Both the position numbers and the translations under genes were made by a program. From NCBI GenBank assembly GCA_035367155.1, contig DAOSJI010000008.1:1-50793 (forward strand): a stretch of DNA of 50,793 nt. Reading direction: 5' to 3'. Below are positions 33,505 through 42,471 of the stretch, one piece after another. Numbering within the stretch: the stretch's first letter is position 1; every line of letters starts with the position of its first letter. The notes under the pieces are model-generated. The model made no database searches. It saw only the letters and a list, made by a program, of their open reading frames with translations, and was not told the DNA's origin. Source of the stretch: JAAYSA01 sp035367155. GTDB taxonomy: Bacteria; Bacillota_I; Bacilli_A; RFN20; CAG-826.

Positions 33505-33921
33505 ATGATAAAAATTACTAGAGTTCGCGATTATTATCGTGCGATACGTTCAATTAATCGTAAGCACGTAACACTTGAAATGTTATCAAAAAAAATCGGT
33601 ATCGTTGGTGATGTTATTAACAATGACTTAGCCTACTTTGATCCACTTATTAAATTTGATCTAAATTACAATTACAAGGATTTACTTGATCAACTTGAAG
33701 AACACATCAAAAATTACGAAGAAACTAAGCAAAAACCACGCAATATCCGCCCGGTTCAAAAAAAAGAGTTAGATCAATTTGAGTCAATTGCGGATTTTAT
33801 TTATCAAAAAATGACGATTGGTACAAGTGGAATTATTGATCAAAATCGTGAACTAACTGATAGGGAACTTAGAGCTTTAAAACGCTTGATTAACGAAGAA
33901 CAAGCACGTCGAAAAAAGTAG
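33505..33921 (+). CDS. Orphan Rex-like winged-helix DNA-binding protein without the NADH-binding domain
   Basis: A 138-residue protein. Residues 3-65 align well with the N-terminal winged helix of the redox repressor Rex: DYYRAIRSINRKHVTLEML matches the YYRxLKxL...VSSxEL block, KKIGIVGDVINNDLAYFD matches the recognition helix ALxVxxAxIRRDFSYFG, and NYNYKDLLDQLEE matches GYNVxxLL. The two Arg of the recognition helix are Asn here. The Rossmann domain that binds NADH in Rex (about 210 residues in total) is absent; instead a charged helical tail of about 70 residues ends RELTDRELRALKRLINEEQA. An extended -10 (TGATATACT, ending 33482) precedes it. It sits directly upstream of pyruvate:ferredoxin oxidoreductase, a typical Rex-regulated redox gene. 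Confidence 0.7.
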   Translation: MIKITRVRDYYRAIRSINRKHVTLEMLSKKIGIVGDVINNDLAYFDPLIKFDLNYNYKDLLDQLEEHIKNYEETKQKPRNIRPVQKKELDQFESIADFIYQKMTIGTSGIIDQNRELTDRELRALKRLINEEQARRKK

Positions 33922-33946
33922 GAAATACAACATTTTTTAAAATAAT

Positions 33947-33969
33947 GCCATCTTTAGATGGCTTTTTTT
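33947..33969 (+). terminator. Terminator after the Rex-like gene
   Basis: GCCATC (33947-33952), loop TTTA, GATGGC (33957-33962), followed by seven Ts. It separates this gene from nifJ. Confidence 0.88.
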
Positions 33970-33978
33970 AAAATGTCC

Positions 33979-34007
33979 TTACAATATAGGCGTGTCTATT
34001 GTATACT
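33979..34007 (+). promoter_or_regulatory. nifJ promoter with a perfect inverted repeat (candidate operator)
   Basis: TTACAA (33979-33984), 17 nt, TATACT (34002-34007). TACAATA (33980-33986) and TATTGTA (33997-34003) form a 7-bp perfect inverted repeat with a 10 nt centre, covering the -35 and reaching into the -10. A dimeric repressor bound there would block polymerase. The half-site differs from the canonical Rex box (TTGTGAA...TTCACAA). Confidence 0.65.
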
Positions 34008-34035
34008 AGATATGTTATTAATTTAGGAGGATTAA

Positions 34036-37000
34036 ATGAAAATTAAAAAAACATTCCTTTCCGTAGATGGAAACACCGCAGCGGCTCTAGGTAGTTATAA
34101 TTACACCGATATCGCTGCTATTTTTCCGATTACCCCATCCTCACCAATGGCGGAACTAATCGATTTATATGTTTCCCAAGGAAAACTTAATTTTTTCGGT
34201 AGCCGAGTAAAAGTTGCTGAACTTCAAAGTGAAGGTGGTGCTGCTGGTGCTGTTCATGGTGCTCTTCAAGCTGGGGCATTAGCTACAACATACACTGCAT
34301 CACAAGGTTTACTTTTAATGCTACCCAATATTTATAAGTGGGTTGGCGAACTTCTACCAGCAGTTGTTCATGTTTCTGCTCGTTCAATCGCTGCTCGTGC
34401 TTTATCAATTTTTGGTGATCATCAAGACATTTATGCAGTTCGTCAAACTGGTATTACCCTACTTTGTGCTCATAGTGTTCAAGAAGTAGCAGACCTTACA
34501 AATGTCGCGCATCTTATCGCAATTGATGCAAGTGTTCCAGTTTTACATTTCTTTGATGGTTTTAGAACATCACACGAAATCCAAAATGTTGAATTTATTG
34601 ATGATGCACATTGGAAAGAATTACTTCCAGAAGAAAAAGTAGCTGCATTTAGAAAACGTGCTCTTAATCCACATACAAATCCAGTAACTCGTGGTGGAGC
34701 AGAAAATGATGATATTTATTTCCAAGCTCGTGAAGCGCAAAATTTACACTATGCAAATGTATTAGAAGTAAGTGAAAAATACTTCGATTTAGCATCAAAA
34801 CTTACTGGTCGCACTTATGCTCCATTTGTTTATGTTGGTGCAAAAGATGCAACAAAAGTTATCGTTGCTATGGGTAGTGTTACTGAAACAATCATCGAAG
34901 TCGTTGAAGACTTAAATAAAAAGGGCGAAAAAGTTGGTTTAGTAAAAGTTCATCTATATCGTCCATTTAGTGCAAAGCATTTAGTTAACGTTCTTCCAAA
35001 GACTGTAAAACAATTAGCAGTCCTTGATCGTACTAAAGAACTTGGTGCAACTGGCGAACCACTCTATGTTGATGTTGTTACAGCCTTAGAACAAGAAGGT
35101 CGTAAAATTGATGTCGTAGTTGGCGGTCGTTATGGCTTAAGTAGTAAAGATACTCAACCAAAACATATTAAAGGTGTTTTTGATTTCTTAAGTGGAAAAC
35201 CATGGAACTCCTTTACAGTTGGTATTGTTGATGATGTTACAAACTTAAGTGTTCCATTTGATGAAGAATACGATGTTAAACATGATTATCAAGCTTGCTT
35301 ATTTTATGGTTTAGGAAGTGATGGTACAGTTTCAGCCAATAAATCCTCCATTAAAATTATTGGCGATGCAACCGGACAATATGCTCAAGCATATTTTGCT
35401 TATGACAGCCGTAAAGCGGGTGGCGCAACTAGAAGTCACCTTCGTTTTGGTAAATCACCGATTAGATCAACATACTATATTGAAAATGCTAGCTTTATAA
35501 GCTGTTCATTAGATACATATTTATATAAATACGATATGATCAAAAACCTTGGTCAAGGTGGTACATTCTTACTTAATACTGAACTTAGTGATGAAGAATT
35601 ACTTGCTAGTATGCCAAACCGTGTTAAATATCAATTAGCAAGAAGAAATGCCCGCTTCTTTGTTATTAACGCAAATGCAATTGCACGTGAAGTCGGTATG
35701 GGCCGACATACAAATACAATCCTTCAATCAAGTTTCTTCTATTTAAATCCATCGATTATGGATTATGAAGAAGCCAAAGTTTGGATGAAAAAACTTGCAA
35801 AAGAAACTTATGGTCGTAAAGGTGAAGCAGTCGTTCAAAAGAACTATGCTGCTATTGATCGTGGGAGCGAAGGATTACGTGAAATTAAGGTTGATAAAGA
35901 GTGGTTAAAACTTAAGCCAGTTAAAGAAGTAGTTCTAACTGGTGATAAATACTTTGATGAATTTGTTACTCCAATTGAAAACCTTGAAGGTTATGATCTA
36001 CCTACATCAACCTTTACTAAACATGGTTTATTAGATGGTTCAATGAGAAACGATGTTACATTTAAATCTAAACGTCGTATCGCTGACTTTGTCCCAATTT
36101 GGAAGAGTGAAAACTGTATCCAATGTAATACATGTTCATTTGTTTGTCCTCATGGAACAATCCGTCCATTCCTTTTAACTGCTGAAGAAGTTGAAAAACT
36201 TCCAGAAGCAGCCAAAAAAGATGTAATCCCTGCAATGGGTCCTGGCTTGCAAGGCTATTTCTTCCGTATTCAAGTTAGCCCTGCTAACTGTGTAGGCTGC
36301 GGACTTTGTGCTGTAGTTTGTCCTGGAAAACGCGGTGAAAAGGCTCTTGAAATGGTTGATGCTAAACAAGAAATGCATCAAGAAGAAGTCGCAGATCATC
36401 TCTATAAAGGTGCAGTATATCGTGACAACCTATTACCAGCCGCCCTTCAAAATGGCATTAAGGGCGTCGGATTTAAGATGCCTTATATGGAAGTAAGTGG
36501 AGCTTGTGCAGGTTGTGGAGAAACACCATACTATCGTTTACTTACTCAATTATTTGGTAATGATATGATCGTTGCAAACGCCACTGGTTGTAGTTCGATT
36601 TATTGTGGTTCAACGCCAGGCACACCTTTTGTTACTGATTATAAAGGCGAAGGTGTCGCATGGGCCAATAGCCTATTTGAAGATAATGCTGAATTTGGTT
36701 TTGGCATGAGACTTGCTACTGATTATAAATTAGCTCTAATTGCTAATATTCTTACAACACACAAAGAAGAAGCAGAACCACGCTTAAAAGAACTTATTAC
36801 TGAATACTTAGATACGATTAAAGATCGTGCCCATAGTAAAACAATTGTTCCTGAACTTTTAGAACTTCTAGAAAAATCTAAGAGCAAAGGACTTAAAGAA
36901 GCTCTTGCTTACCGTGATGATTTTGTTGATAAATCTCAATGGATCATTGGTGGTGATGGCTGGGCCTATGATATTGGCTACGGCGGACTTGATCATGTCT

Positions 37001-37578
37001 TAGCAAGTGGAGCTAATGTTAATGTTCTTGTTTTAGATACTGAGGTCTACTCTAATACAGGTGGCCAAATGTCTAAAGCTACGCAAACTGGTGCGATTGC
37101 TAAGTTTGCTGCAAGTGGAAAAACTGGAACTAAGAAAAACTTAGCCCTAATGGCTATGGCCTATGGCGATGTCTATGTTGCCCAAATTAGTCTAGGTGCT
37201 AACCCAATGGCAGCAATTAAAGCCTTTAACGAAGCTGAAAGTTATGAGGGAGCATCCTTAATTATCGCCTATTCACCATGTGCTGAACACGGCATTAAAG
37301 GTGGCTTAGCTAACTCCTATACAGTTGAAAGAAAAGCTGTTGAATGTGGTTACTGGAATATTTTCCGTTATGATCCACGCTTAGAAAAAGAAGGCAAATC
37401 ACCACTTCAACTAGACTATGCTAAAGATCCAGATTATTCACTATTCCGTGAATTCGTTATGGGTGAAAATCGTTTTAGTCAACTTCCAAAAGTCAATCCA
37501 GAGCACGCTGAAGAACTTCTTACGAAGTCAGAAAACGAAGCTCGTAAGCGATACGAACGAATTAAAAAGTTTGGCTAA
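34036..37578 (+). CDS. nifJ: Pyruvate:ferredoxin (flavodoxin) oxidoreductase
   Basis: Homodimeric enzyme converting pyruvate and CoA to acetyl-CoA, CO2 and reduced ferredoxin, central in anaerobic fermentation. The 1180 residues hold all fused domains: TPP-pyrimidine part with YTDIAAIFPITPSSPMAE, the gamma domain (GGRYGLSSKDTQPKHIKGVF and following), two [4Fe-4S] sites beginning CIQCNTC (Cys 694) and CVGCGLC (Cys 752), and the TPP-binding part with CAGCGETPYYR, GDGWAYDIGYGGLDHVLASG and NVLVLDTEVYSNTGGQ. The segment GCSSIYCGSTPGTPF has Cys where most have Gly. AGGAGG precedes the ATG. It stands alone between terminators and behind a promoter with an inverted repeat. Confidence 0.97.
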   Translation: MKIKKTFLSVDGNTAAALGSYNYTDIAAIFPITPSSPMAELIDLYVSQGKLNFFGSRVKVAELQSEGGAAGAVHGALQAGALATTYTASQGLLLMLPNIYKWVGELLPAVVHVSARSIAARALSIFGDHQDIYAVRQTGITLLCAHSVQEVADLTNVAHLIAIDASVPVLHFFDGFRTSHEIQNVEFIDDAHWKELLPEEKVAAFRKRALNPHTNPVTRGGAENDDIYFQAREAQNLHYANVLEVSEKYFDLASKLTGRTYAPFVYVGAKDATKVIVAMGSVTETIIEVVEDLNKKGEKVGLVKVHLYRPFSAKHLVNVLPKTVKQLAVLDRTKELGATGEPLYVDVVTALEQEGRKIDVVVGGRYGLSSKDTQPKHIKGVFDFLSGKPWNSFTVGIVDDVTNLSVPFDEEYDVKHDYQACLFYGLGSDGTVSANKSSIKIIGDATGQYAQAYFAYDSRKAGGATRSHLRFGKSPIRSTYYIENASFISCSLDTYLYKYDMIKNLGQGGTFLLNTELSDEELLASMPNRVKYQLARRNARFFVINANAIAREVGMGRHTNTILQSSFFYLNPSIMDYEEAKVWMKKLAKETYGRKGEAVVQKNYAAIDRGSEGLREIKVDKEWLKLKPVKEVVLTGDKYFDEFVTPIENLEGYDLPTSTFTKHGLLDGSMRNDVTFKSKRRIADFVPIWKSENCIQCNTCSFVCPHGTIRPFLLTAEEVEKLPEAAKKDVIPAMGPGLQGYFFRIQVSPANCVGCGLCAVVCPGKRGEKALEMVDAKQEMHQEEVADHLYKGAVYRDNLLPAALQNGIKGVGFKMPYMEVSGACAGCGETPYYRLLTQLFGNDMIVANATGCSSIYCGSTPGTPFVTDYKGEGVAWANSLFEDNAEFGFGMRLATDYKLALIANILTTHKEEAEPRLKELITEYLDTIKDRAHSKTIVPELLELLEKSKSKGLKEALAYRDDFVDKSQWIIGGDGWAYDIGYGGLDHVLASGANVNVLVLDTEVYSNTGGQMSKATQTGAIAKFAASGKTGTKKNLALMAMAYGDVYVAQISLGANPMAAIKAFNEAESYEGASLIIAYSPCAEHGIKGGLANSYTVERKAVECGYWNIFRYDPRLEKEGKSPLQLDYAKDPDYSLFREFVMGENRFSQLPKVNPEHAEELLTKSENEARKRYERIKKFG

Positions 37579-37596
37579 ACTCTGCAAAAATAACAA

Positions 37597-37625
37597 AAAC
37601 CGCTGCAAAACAGCGGTTTTTTCTT
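37597..37625. terminator. Bidirectional terminator between nifJ and tRNA-Pro
   Basis: AAACCGCTG (37597-37605), loop CAAAA, CAGCGGTTT (37611-37619), with a T-run on the plus side and a complementary A-run on the other, so it can serve nifJ and, from the minus strand, tRNA-Pro. Confidence 0.88.
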
Positions 37626-37631
37626 TTTAAA

Positions 37632-37708
<77 letters not shown>

Positions 37709-37759
37709 ACGCATATCTTATTATATTAAAGAGAAGATAATTTTCAACTCTAAATAATA

Positions 37760-38566
37760 TTAGTTAATATCTTTTTTCTCAAACGCTTTAATACCTAATA
37801 GGTTAACTAGAACAGTTAGACCAACAAAACCACCAAGCATAATTAATAAATCCCAACCATCAAAACTAAATCCAACTAATGTTGTTAATGCGTATGTTGG
37901 AAGTAAATTTAAAAACTTTAATGGCCATTCAGGTAAATTTTGACCTAATGTTGGAATTAGACTAATCAAAGTACTAACTAAATTTTCACCTAAAACCACA
38001 GCAATTGTAATACCAATTGCAGGGCCAACTTTTTGAAAACGCATGGAAATTGCATTAATAATAGATAGAAATAATACTAAATATAAAATTAAAAGAGCAG
38101 AAGTTGCTAACAATTTTAAGAATTCGTTTTTATCAAAAGGTACAACATAACCAAAAAAGAGCAGACCTGCTACAAAACTAATAAAAGAAAAGGCGAAAAT
38201 AATTGGGATACCATAAACTAGTGTTGTAATTAGACTAGAAAAGTAAATATCGCGTTTTTTAAACCCATTAATTATTTTAAGTCTCATTGTATTTTGAGAA
38301 AAATCGCGTGCAGTAAAAATTAGGGTAATAATTAATACTACAAGGCCAGAATTATTTGCAATTTGGAAGTTTTGGATGTATGTACTTCGCGGCAAAAACA
38401 TAATTGCTAAGCCTGAATCTTCTAATCCGGTCGATTTTAACATAAAATAGCCAAAGCCTTGAATACCTACGGTGAGTAAAAGTAAACCAAAACAAACTAG
38501 GACACCAATCAAGGTTGTAAGATCTTTTCTAAGACGATAAAAATCTAGTTTTAATAATCTATTCAT
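37760..38566 (-). CDS. ABC-2 type transporter permease
   Basis: Membrane subunit of a small ABC exporter, 268 residues with six hydrophobic segments and the start MNRLLKLDFYRLRKD typical of bacitracin/lantibiotic-type ABC-2 permeases. A cytoplasmic segment FTARDFSQNTMRLKIINGFKKRDIYFS corresponds to the coupling-helix region. I start at ATG 38566: GGAGG lies 7 nt upstream, whereas the in-frame TTG at 38578 overlaps that very site. The start overlaps the end of the ATPase gene by 8 nt, so the two are coupled and form one transporter. Substrate is unknown; multidrug or antimicrobial peptide efflux is the common role. Confidence 0.85.
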   Translation of the reverse strand: MNRLLKLDFYRLRKDLTTLIGVLVCFGLLLLTVGIQGFGYFMLKSTGLEDSGLAIMFLPRSTYIQNFQIANNSGLVVLIITLIFTARDFSQNTMRLKIINGFKKRDIYFSSLITTLVYGIPIIFAFSFISFVAGLLFFGYVVPFDKNEFLKLLATSALLILYLVLFLSIINAISMRFQKVGPAIGITIAVVLGENLVSTLISLIPTLGQNLPEWPLKFLNLLPTYALTTLVGFSFDGWDLLIMLGGFVGLTVLVNLLGIKAFEKKDIN

Positions 38567-39440
38567 GGAAGCCTCCAATTAAATCAAGATAGTAATCTTC
38601 GATATTTGATGTCTCTTCGGTAATTACCCTAAGTGTTATACCGTTTTTAGTTAGAAGTTCAACGATATTTTCAATTGATTGATCATAAATTTTAATACCA
38701 TCCTCATCATCAAACTTGATATTATTTTTTGTTAAAATCATTTTAAGTTTTTCAACATTTTCATCTAAAACCTTTACATTTAGCAGTCCTTTTTGACTTT
38801 GTTCTAATTCTTCACGGGTAATTTCTTTGATTAATTTACCTTCATGAATAAAGCCGTAGCGAGTAGCAACTTTTGAAAGTTCGCCAAGCATATGTGAACT
38901 AATTAAAAATGTAATACCTTGTTCTGAAAGTGATTTAATTAGACCTCTCATTAAAACAACACCTTCAGGATCTAAGCCGTTCATTGGTTCATCAAGAAGA
39001 AGAAACTTTGGATTTGCGAGTAAACACATCGCAATACCGAGCCTTTGTTTCATCCCTAATGAAAAAGATTTAGCTTTCTTTTTTGAATCAATAAGATATT
39101 CTAGTTTTACTAACCTAAGAAGTTCTTTATGTTTTTCTTTATCAGTTATTCCAAGTAATTTACCTTGAGCCATAAGATTATCCATCGCATTTAAATATAA
39201 ATAAAGTGACGGGGTTTCTACTAGTGCTCCAATTGCATGGTTTTCTCCCTCAAAAAGAGTGAATTCTCCACTATTTTTGGCGGCTAAACCTGCAATTAGA
39301 CGAATAAATGTCGTTTTTCCAGCCCCATTTTCGCCGACAAACCCATAAATATCGCCTTCATTAATTGTCATGGATACTTTATTTACAGCAATTGTACTAC
39401 CATAGATTTTTGTAAGATTTGTTGCTCTAAGTACTTCCAT
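38559..39440 (-). CDS. ABC transporter ATP-binding protein (BcrA-type)
   Basis: ATPase of a two-gene exporter, 293 residues. Walker A GFVGENGAGKTTFIRLIAGL (about residues 34-53), signature SFSLGMKQRLGIAM, Walker B KFLLLDEPMNGLDPEG and switch His in LISSHMLGEL are intact. The C-terminal extension of about 80 residues (LLNVKVLDENVEKLKMILTK and on) is typical of drug or lantibiotic export ATPases such as BcrA. AAAGGAG precedes the ATG at 39440, and a TATAAT on the minus strand at 39476-39481 is the probable -10. Ends with TAG inside the permease start. Confidence 0.9.
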   Translation of the reverse strand: MEVLRATNLTKIYGSTIAVNKVSMTINEGDIYGFVGENGAGKTTFIRLIAGLAAKNSGEFTLFEGENHAIGALVETPSLYLYLNAMDNLMAQGKLLGITDKEKHKELLRLVKLEYLIDSKKKAKSFSLGMKQRLGIAMCLLANPKFLLLDEPMNGLDPEGVVLMRGLIKSLSEQGITFLISSHMLGELSKVATRYGFIHEGKLIKEITREELEQSQKGLLNVKVLDENVEKLKMILTKNNIKFDDEDGIKIYDQSIENIVELLTKNGITLRVITEETSNIEDYYLDLIGGFHE

Positions 39441-39521
39441 ATTTGTACTCCTTTCTTAGCGTAGCAATCATAACTATTATAACGGAATTAATTTTGATTA
39501 ATAGAAAAATACTCAGCCAAG

Positions 39522-39538
39522 GTCTCTTTATAAGAGAC
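39522..39538. repeat. 17-bp palindrome in the ABC exporter/uvrA divergent intergenic region
   Basis: GTCTCTT (39522-39528), TAT, AAGAGAC (39532-39538). It sits between two divergent promoters with no U-run on either strand, so it is better read as a candidate operator than a terminator. It does not match the Firmicutes LexA box that might be expected for uvrA. Confidence 0.45.
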
Positions 39539-39599
39539 AATAAGCAAAAACAATGTAAAAAGTAACTAATTATTGTAATATAGAGAAAGGAGCGAAAAA

Positions 39600-42446
39600 A
39601 TGAGCATTAACGAAATTAAGATAAAGGGCGCAAGAGATAATAACTTAAAAAATATTAATCTAACTTTACCTAAAAATAAGTTAATTGTTTTTACTGGTCT
39701 TTCAGGTTCAGGGAAAAGTACTTTAGCCCTAGAAACAATTTATAACGAAGGTCAACGCCGATATGTTGAAAGTCTTTCAAGTTATGCAAGGCAGTTTTTA
39801 GGAAATCTTTCAAAACCTGATGTTGATTCTATTGATGGCTTATCTCCTGCGATTAGTATTGAACAAAAAACCACTAGTAACAATCCTCGCTCTACCGTAG
39901 GAACTGTAACAGAAATTTATGATTATCTTCGACTTTTATATGCTCGAATTGGTGTTCCTTATTGTCCTACGCATAATGAACCAATCATCTCATTTTCGCC
40001 CGAACAAATAATAAAAATTATTCAAGAAAACCCCTTAAATAGTAGGATTCAAATTCTCGGTCCAGTTGTTAATGCCGAAAAAGGCACTCACAAAGATACG
40101 ATAGAAAAAATAAAACAAGCTGGATTTGTCCGTGTTAGATTAAACGGCCAAATAATGCGTATTGATGAAATTAGCGAACTAGATAAAAATAAACGCCATA
40201 GTCTAGATATTGTAGTTGACCGGATCGCACTAAAAGAAGATTCATATGGAAGAATTTTAGATGCGCTAAAAATTGCTCTTGACTGGGGTCATGGTTATGT
40301 AACCGTGCTTTTAAATGATGAGGAGCGTTTATTTAGCACTCATCATAGTTGTAAACATTGTGGCTTTAGTATTCCTAAACTTGAACCAAGATTATTTTCG
40401 TTTAACTCTCCTATTGGATACTGTGAACATTGTAAAGGACTTGGGATAAATCGCGAAGTTGATGTGACAATTTTGGTACCGAATCCAAAATTCTCACTAA
40501 ATCAAGGTGCAATTGAATTTTATAAAAATATTGTTGGTAGTAAAAATCTTGATTGGCAAGACTTTACTAAGTTATGTGAAATTTATAATGTTCCAATGAA
40601 CGTTCCTTTTGAAGAACTAACTAAAGAACAAGTTGAAATAATTTTATTAGGTTCAAAAGAACCACACGAATATATTCTTAAAAGTTCAAGTGGTAATATA
40701 AATCATCGACGAGGATATATTGAGGGTGTTAAGACACGAATTGAACGTTTATATGAAGAAACTACAAGTGAGTTTATGCGTGGATATTATGAAAAGTTTT
40801 TAATGGATACAATTTGTACCCATTGTAATGGAGCACGTTTATCAAAAGAGGCATTAGCAGTAAAAATAAATGGTTTAAATATTTATGAGTTAACATCAAT
40901 GCAAATTGGCGATCTTCGTTCATTTTTAAGAGAAACCAAAGAAAAACTAACCCCAACAGAGTTAACAATTGCAACTCTTGTTTTAGAAGAGATTGATCAT
41001 CGCCTTTCCTTTTTAATTAATGTTGGCTTAGATTATCTAACACTTTCAAGATCTGCTACTACTCTTTCAGGCGGTGAGTCACAGCGCATCCGCCTAGCTA
41101 CACAAATCGGAGCCAAATTGAGCGGGGTTTTGTACGTTTTAGATGAACCTAGCATAGGTTTACATCAACGAGACAACGCTAAATTAATTAAGTCACTTAA
41201 AGAAATGAGAGACTTAGGAAACACATTAATTGTTGTTGAGCATGATGAAGAAACAATGCGCTCTGCTGATCAAATCGTTGATATTGGACCTGGAGCTGGT
41301 GTCCATGGTGGTGAAGTTGTTGCTCAAGGTAGCGTTGAAGATATTATTAAAAGTCCTACATCAATAACAGGCAAGTATTTAAGTGGCGAATACTTTATTG
41401 ATATTCCAAAGAAACGACTAACGGGAACTGGGGATTACCTTTTAATTAAAGGTGCCCGCTGTCACAACCTTAAAAACATTGATGTAAAAATACCATTAGG
41501 CGTCATGAATGTTGTTACGGGTGTAAGCGGCTCAGGAAAATCAACACTTATAAATGAAATATTATATAAGACCGTAGATGGTTATTTAAGAAAAGTTAGA
41601 ACGAATCCAGGTGCACATGATGAAATAATTGGCCTTGAACATATCGATAAAGCGATTCATATTTCTCAAGACCCAATTGGTAGAACTCCTAGATCAAACC
41701 CTGCTACATATACAAAAGTATTTGACGAAATTCGCGCATTGTATGCAGAAACTCCTGATGCAAGAGCTAGAGGTTTTGATAAGAGTTATTTTTCCTTTAA
41801 TAACAAAGGAGGTCGTTGTGAACACTGTCAAGGAGCAGGAGTAACACGAATTAGGATGAATTTTCTTCCTGATGTTTATGTTCGCTGTGAAGTTTGCGAT
41901 GGTAAACGCTATAACGATGAAACGCTAGCTTGTTTCTATAAAGATAAAAATATTGCTGATGTACTTGAAATGACTGTTGAAGATGCTTATGAATTCTTTT
42001 CCTCAAGAACTAAAATTCATCGCATGTTAAAAACACTTATGGATGTTGGACTTGGATATATAAAACTAGGACAACCTGCTCCTCAATTAAGTGGAGGTGA
42101 AGCTCAAAGAGTGAAATTAGCTTATGAACTTCAAAAAAGACCGACGGGTAAAACGCTCTATATTTTAGATGAACCTACAACGGGTTTACATGCTCATGAT
42201 GTTAAAAAACTTTTAGCCATTCTTCGCCGAATTGTTTCTTTTGGCGATACTGTTATAGTAATTGAACATAATTTAGATGTAATTAAGCAAGCAGACTATA
42301 TAATAGACCTAGGACCAGATGGTGGAAATGGTGGTGGACAACTAATTGCAAGTGGTACACCAGAAGAAGTAAGTAAAAATCCTTCTTCCTATACTGGACA
42401 ATATTTAAATAAAATATTTAAAGAATACAATAAAAAACACGTATAA
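39600..42446 (+). CDS. uvrA: Excinuclease ABC subunit A
   Basis: DNA damage recognition ATPase of nucleotide excision repair. The 948 residues have two ABC modules: Walker A GLSGSGKSTLALETIYNEGQ near residue 33 and GVSGSGKSTLINEIL near 640; signatures LSGGESQRIRLATQIG and LSGGEAQRVKLAYELQ. Zinc sites are CKHCGFSIPK with CEHCKGLG, CTHCNGARL in the insertion, and CEHCQGAG with CEVCDGKRYNDETL. SSYARQFLGNLSKPDVD is the canonical N-terminal block. uvrB, its usual neighbour, is not in the window. AAAGGAG precedes the ATG; the gene leads a uvrA-lgt-trxB transcript with a 25 nt gap to lgt. Confidence 0.98.
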   Translation: MSINEIKIKGARDNNLKNINLTLPKNKLIVFTGLSGSGKSTLALETIYNEGQRRYVESLSSYARQFLGNLSKPDVDSIDGLSPAISIEQKTTSNNPRSTVGTVTEIYDYLRLLYARIGVPYCPTHNEPIISFSPEQIIKIIQENPLNSRIQILGPVVNAEKGTHKDTIEKIKQAGFVRVRLNGQIMRIDEISELDKNKRHSLDIVVDRIALKEDSYGRILDALKIALDWGHGYVTVLLNDEERLFSTHHSCKHCGFSIPKLEPRLFSFNSPIGYCEHCKGLGINREVDVTILVPNPKFSLNQGAIEFYKNIVGSKNLDWQDFTKLCEIYNVPMNVPFEELTKEQVEIILLGSKEPHEYILKSSSGNINHRRGYIEGVKTRIERLYEETTSEFMRGYYEKFLMDTICTHCNGARLSKEALAVKINGLNIYELTSMQIGDLRSFLRETKEKLTPTELTIATLVLEEIDHRLSFLINVGLDYLTLSRSATTLSGGESQRIRLATQIGAKLSGVLYVLDEPSIGLHQRDNAKLIKSLKEMRDLGNTLIVVEHDEETMRSADQIVDIGPGAGVHGGEVVAQGSVEDIIKSPTSITGKYLSGEYFIDIPKKRLTGTGDYLLIKGARCHNLKNIDVKIPLGVMNVVTGVSGSGKSTLINEILYKTVDGYLRKVRTNPGAHDEIIGLEHIDKAIHISQDPIGRTPRSNPATYTKVFDEIRALYAETPDARARGFDKSYFSFNNKGGRCEHCQGAGVTRIRMNFLPDVYVRCEVCDGKRYNDETLACFYKDKNIADVLEMTVEDAYEFFSSRTKIHRMLKTLMDVGLGYIKLGQPAPQLSGGEAQRVKLAYELQKRPTGKTLYILDEPTTGLHAHDVKKLLAILRRIVSFGDTVIVIEHNLDVIKQADYIIDLGPDGGNGGGQLIASGTPEEVSKNPSSYTGQYLNKIFKEYNKKHV

Positions 42447-42471
42447 TAATTTATAAATCAGGAGAACGATT

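Noticed and set aside
33980..34003. nifJ repeat as a canonical Rex box
   Set aside because: The half-site TACAATA differs from TTGTGAA and the spacing is longer; kept only as a new candidate operator.
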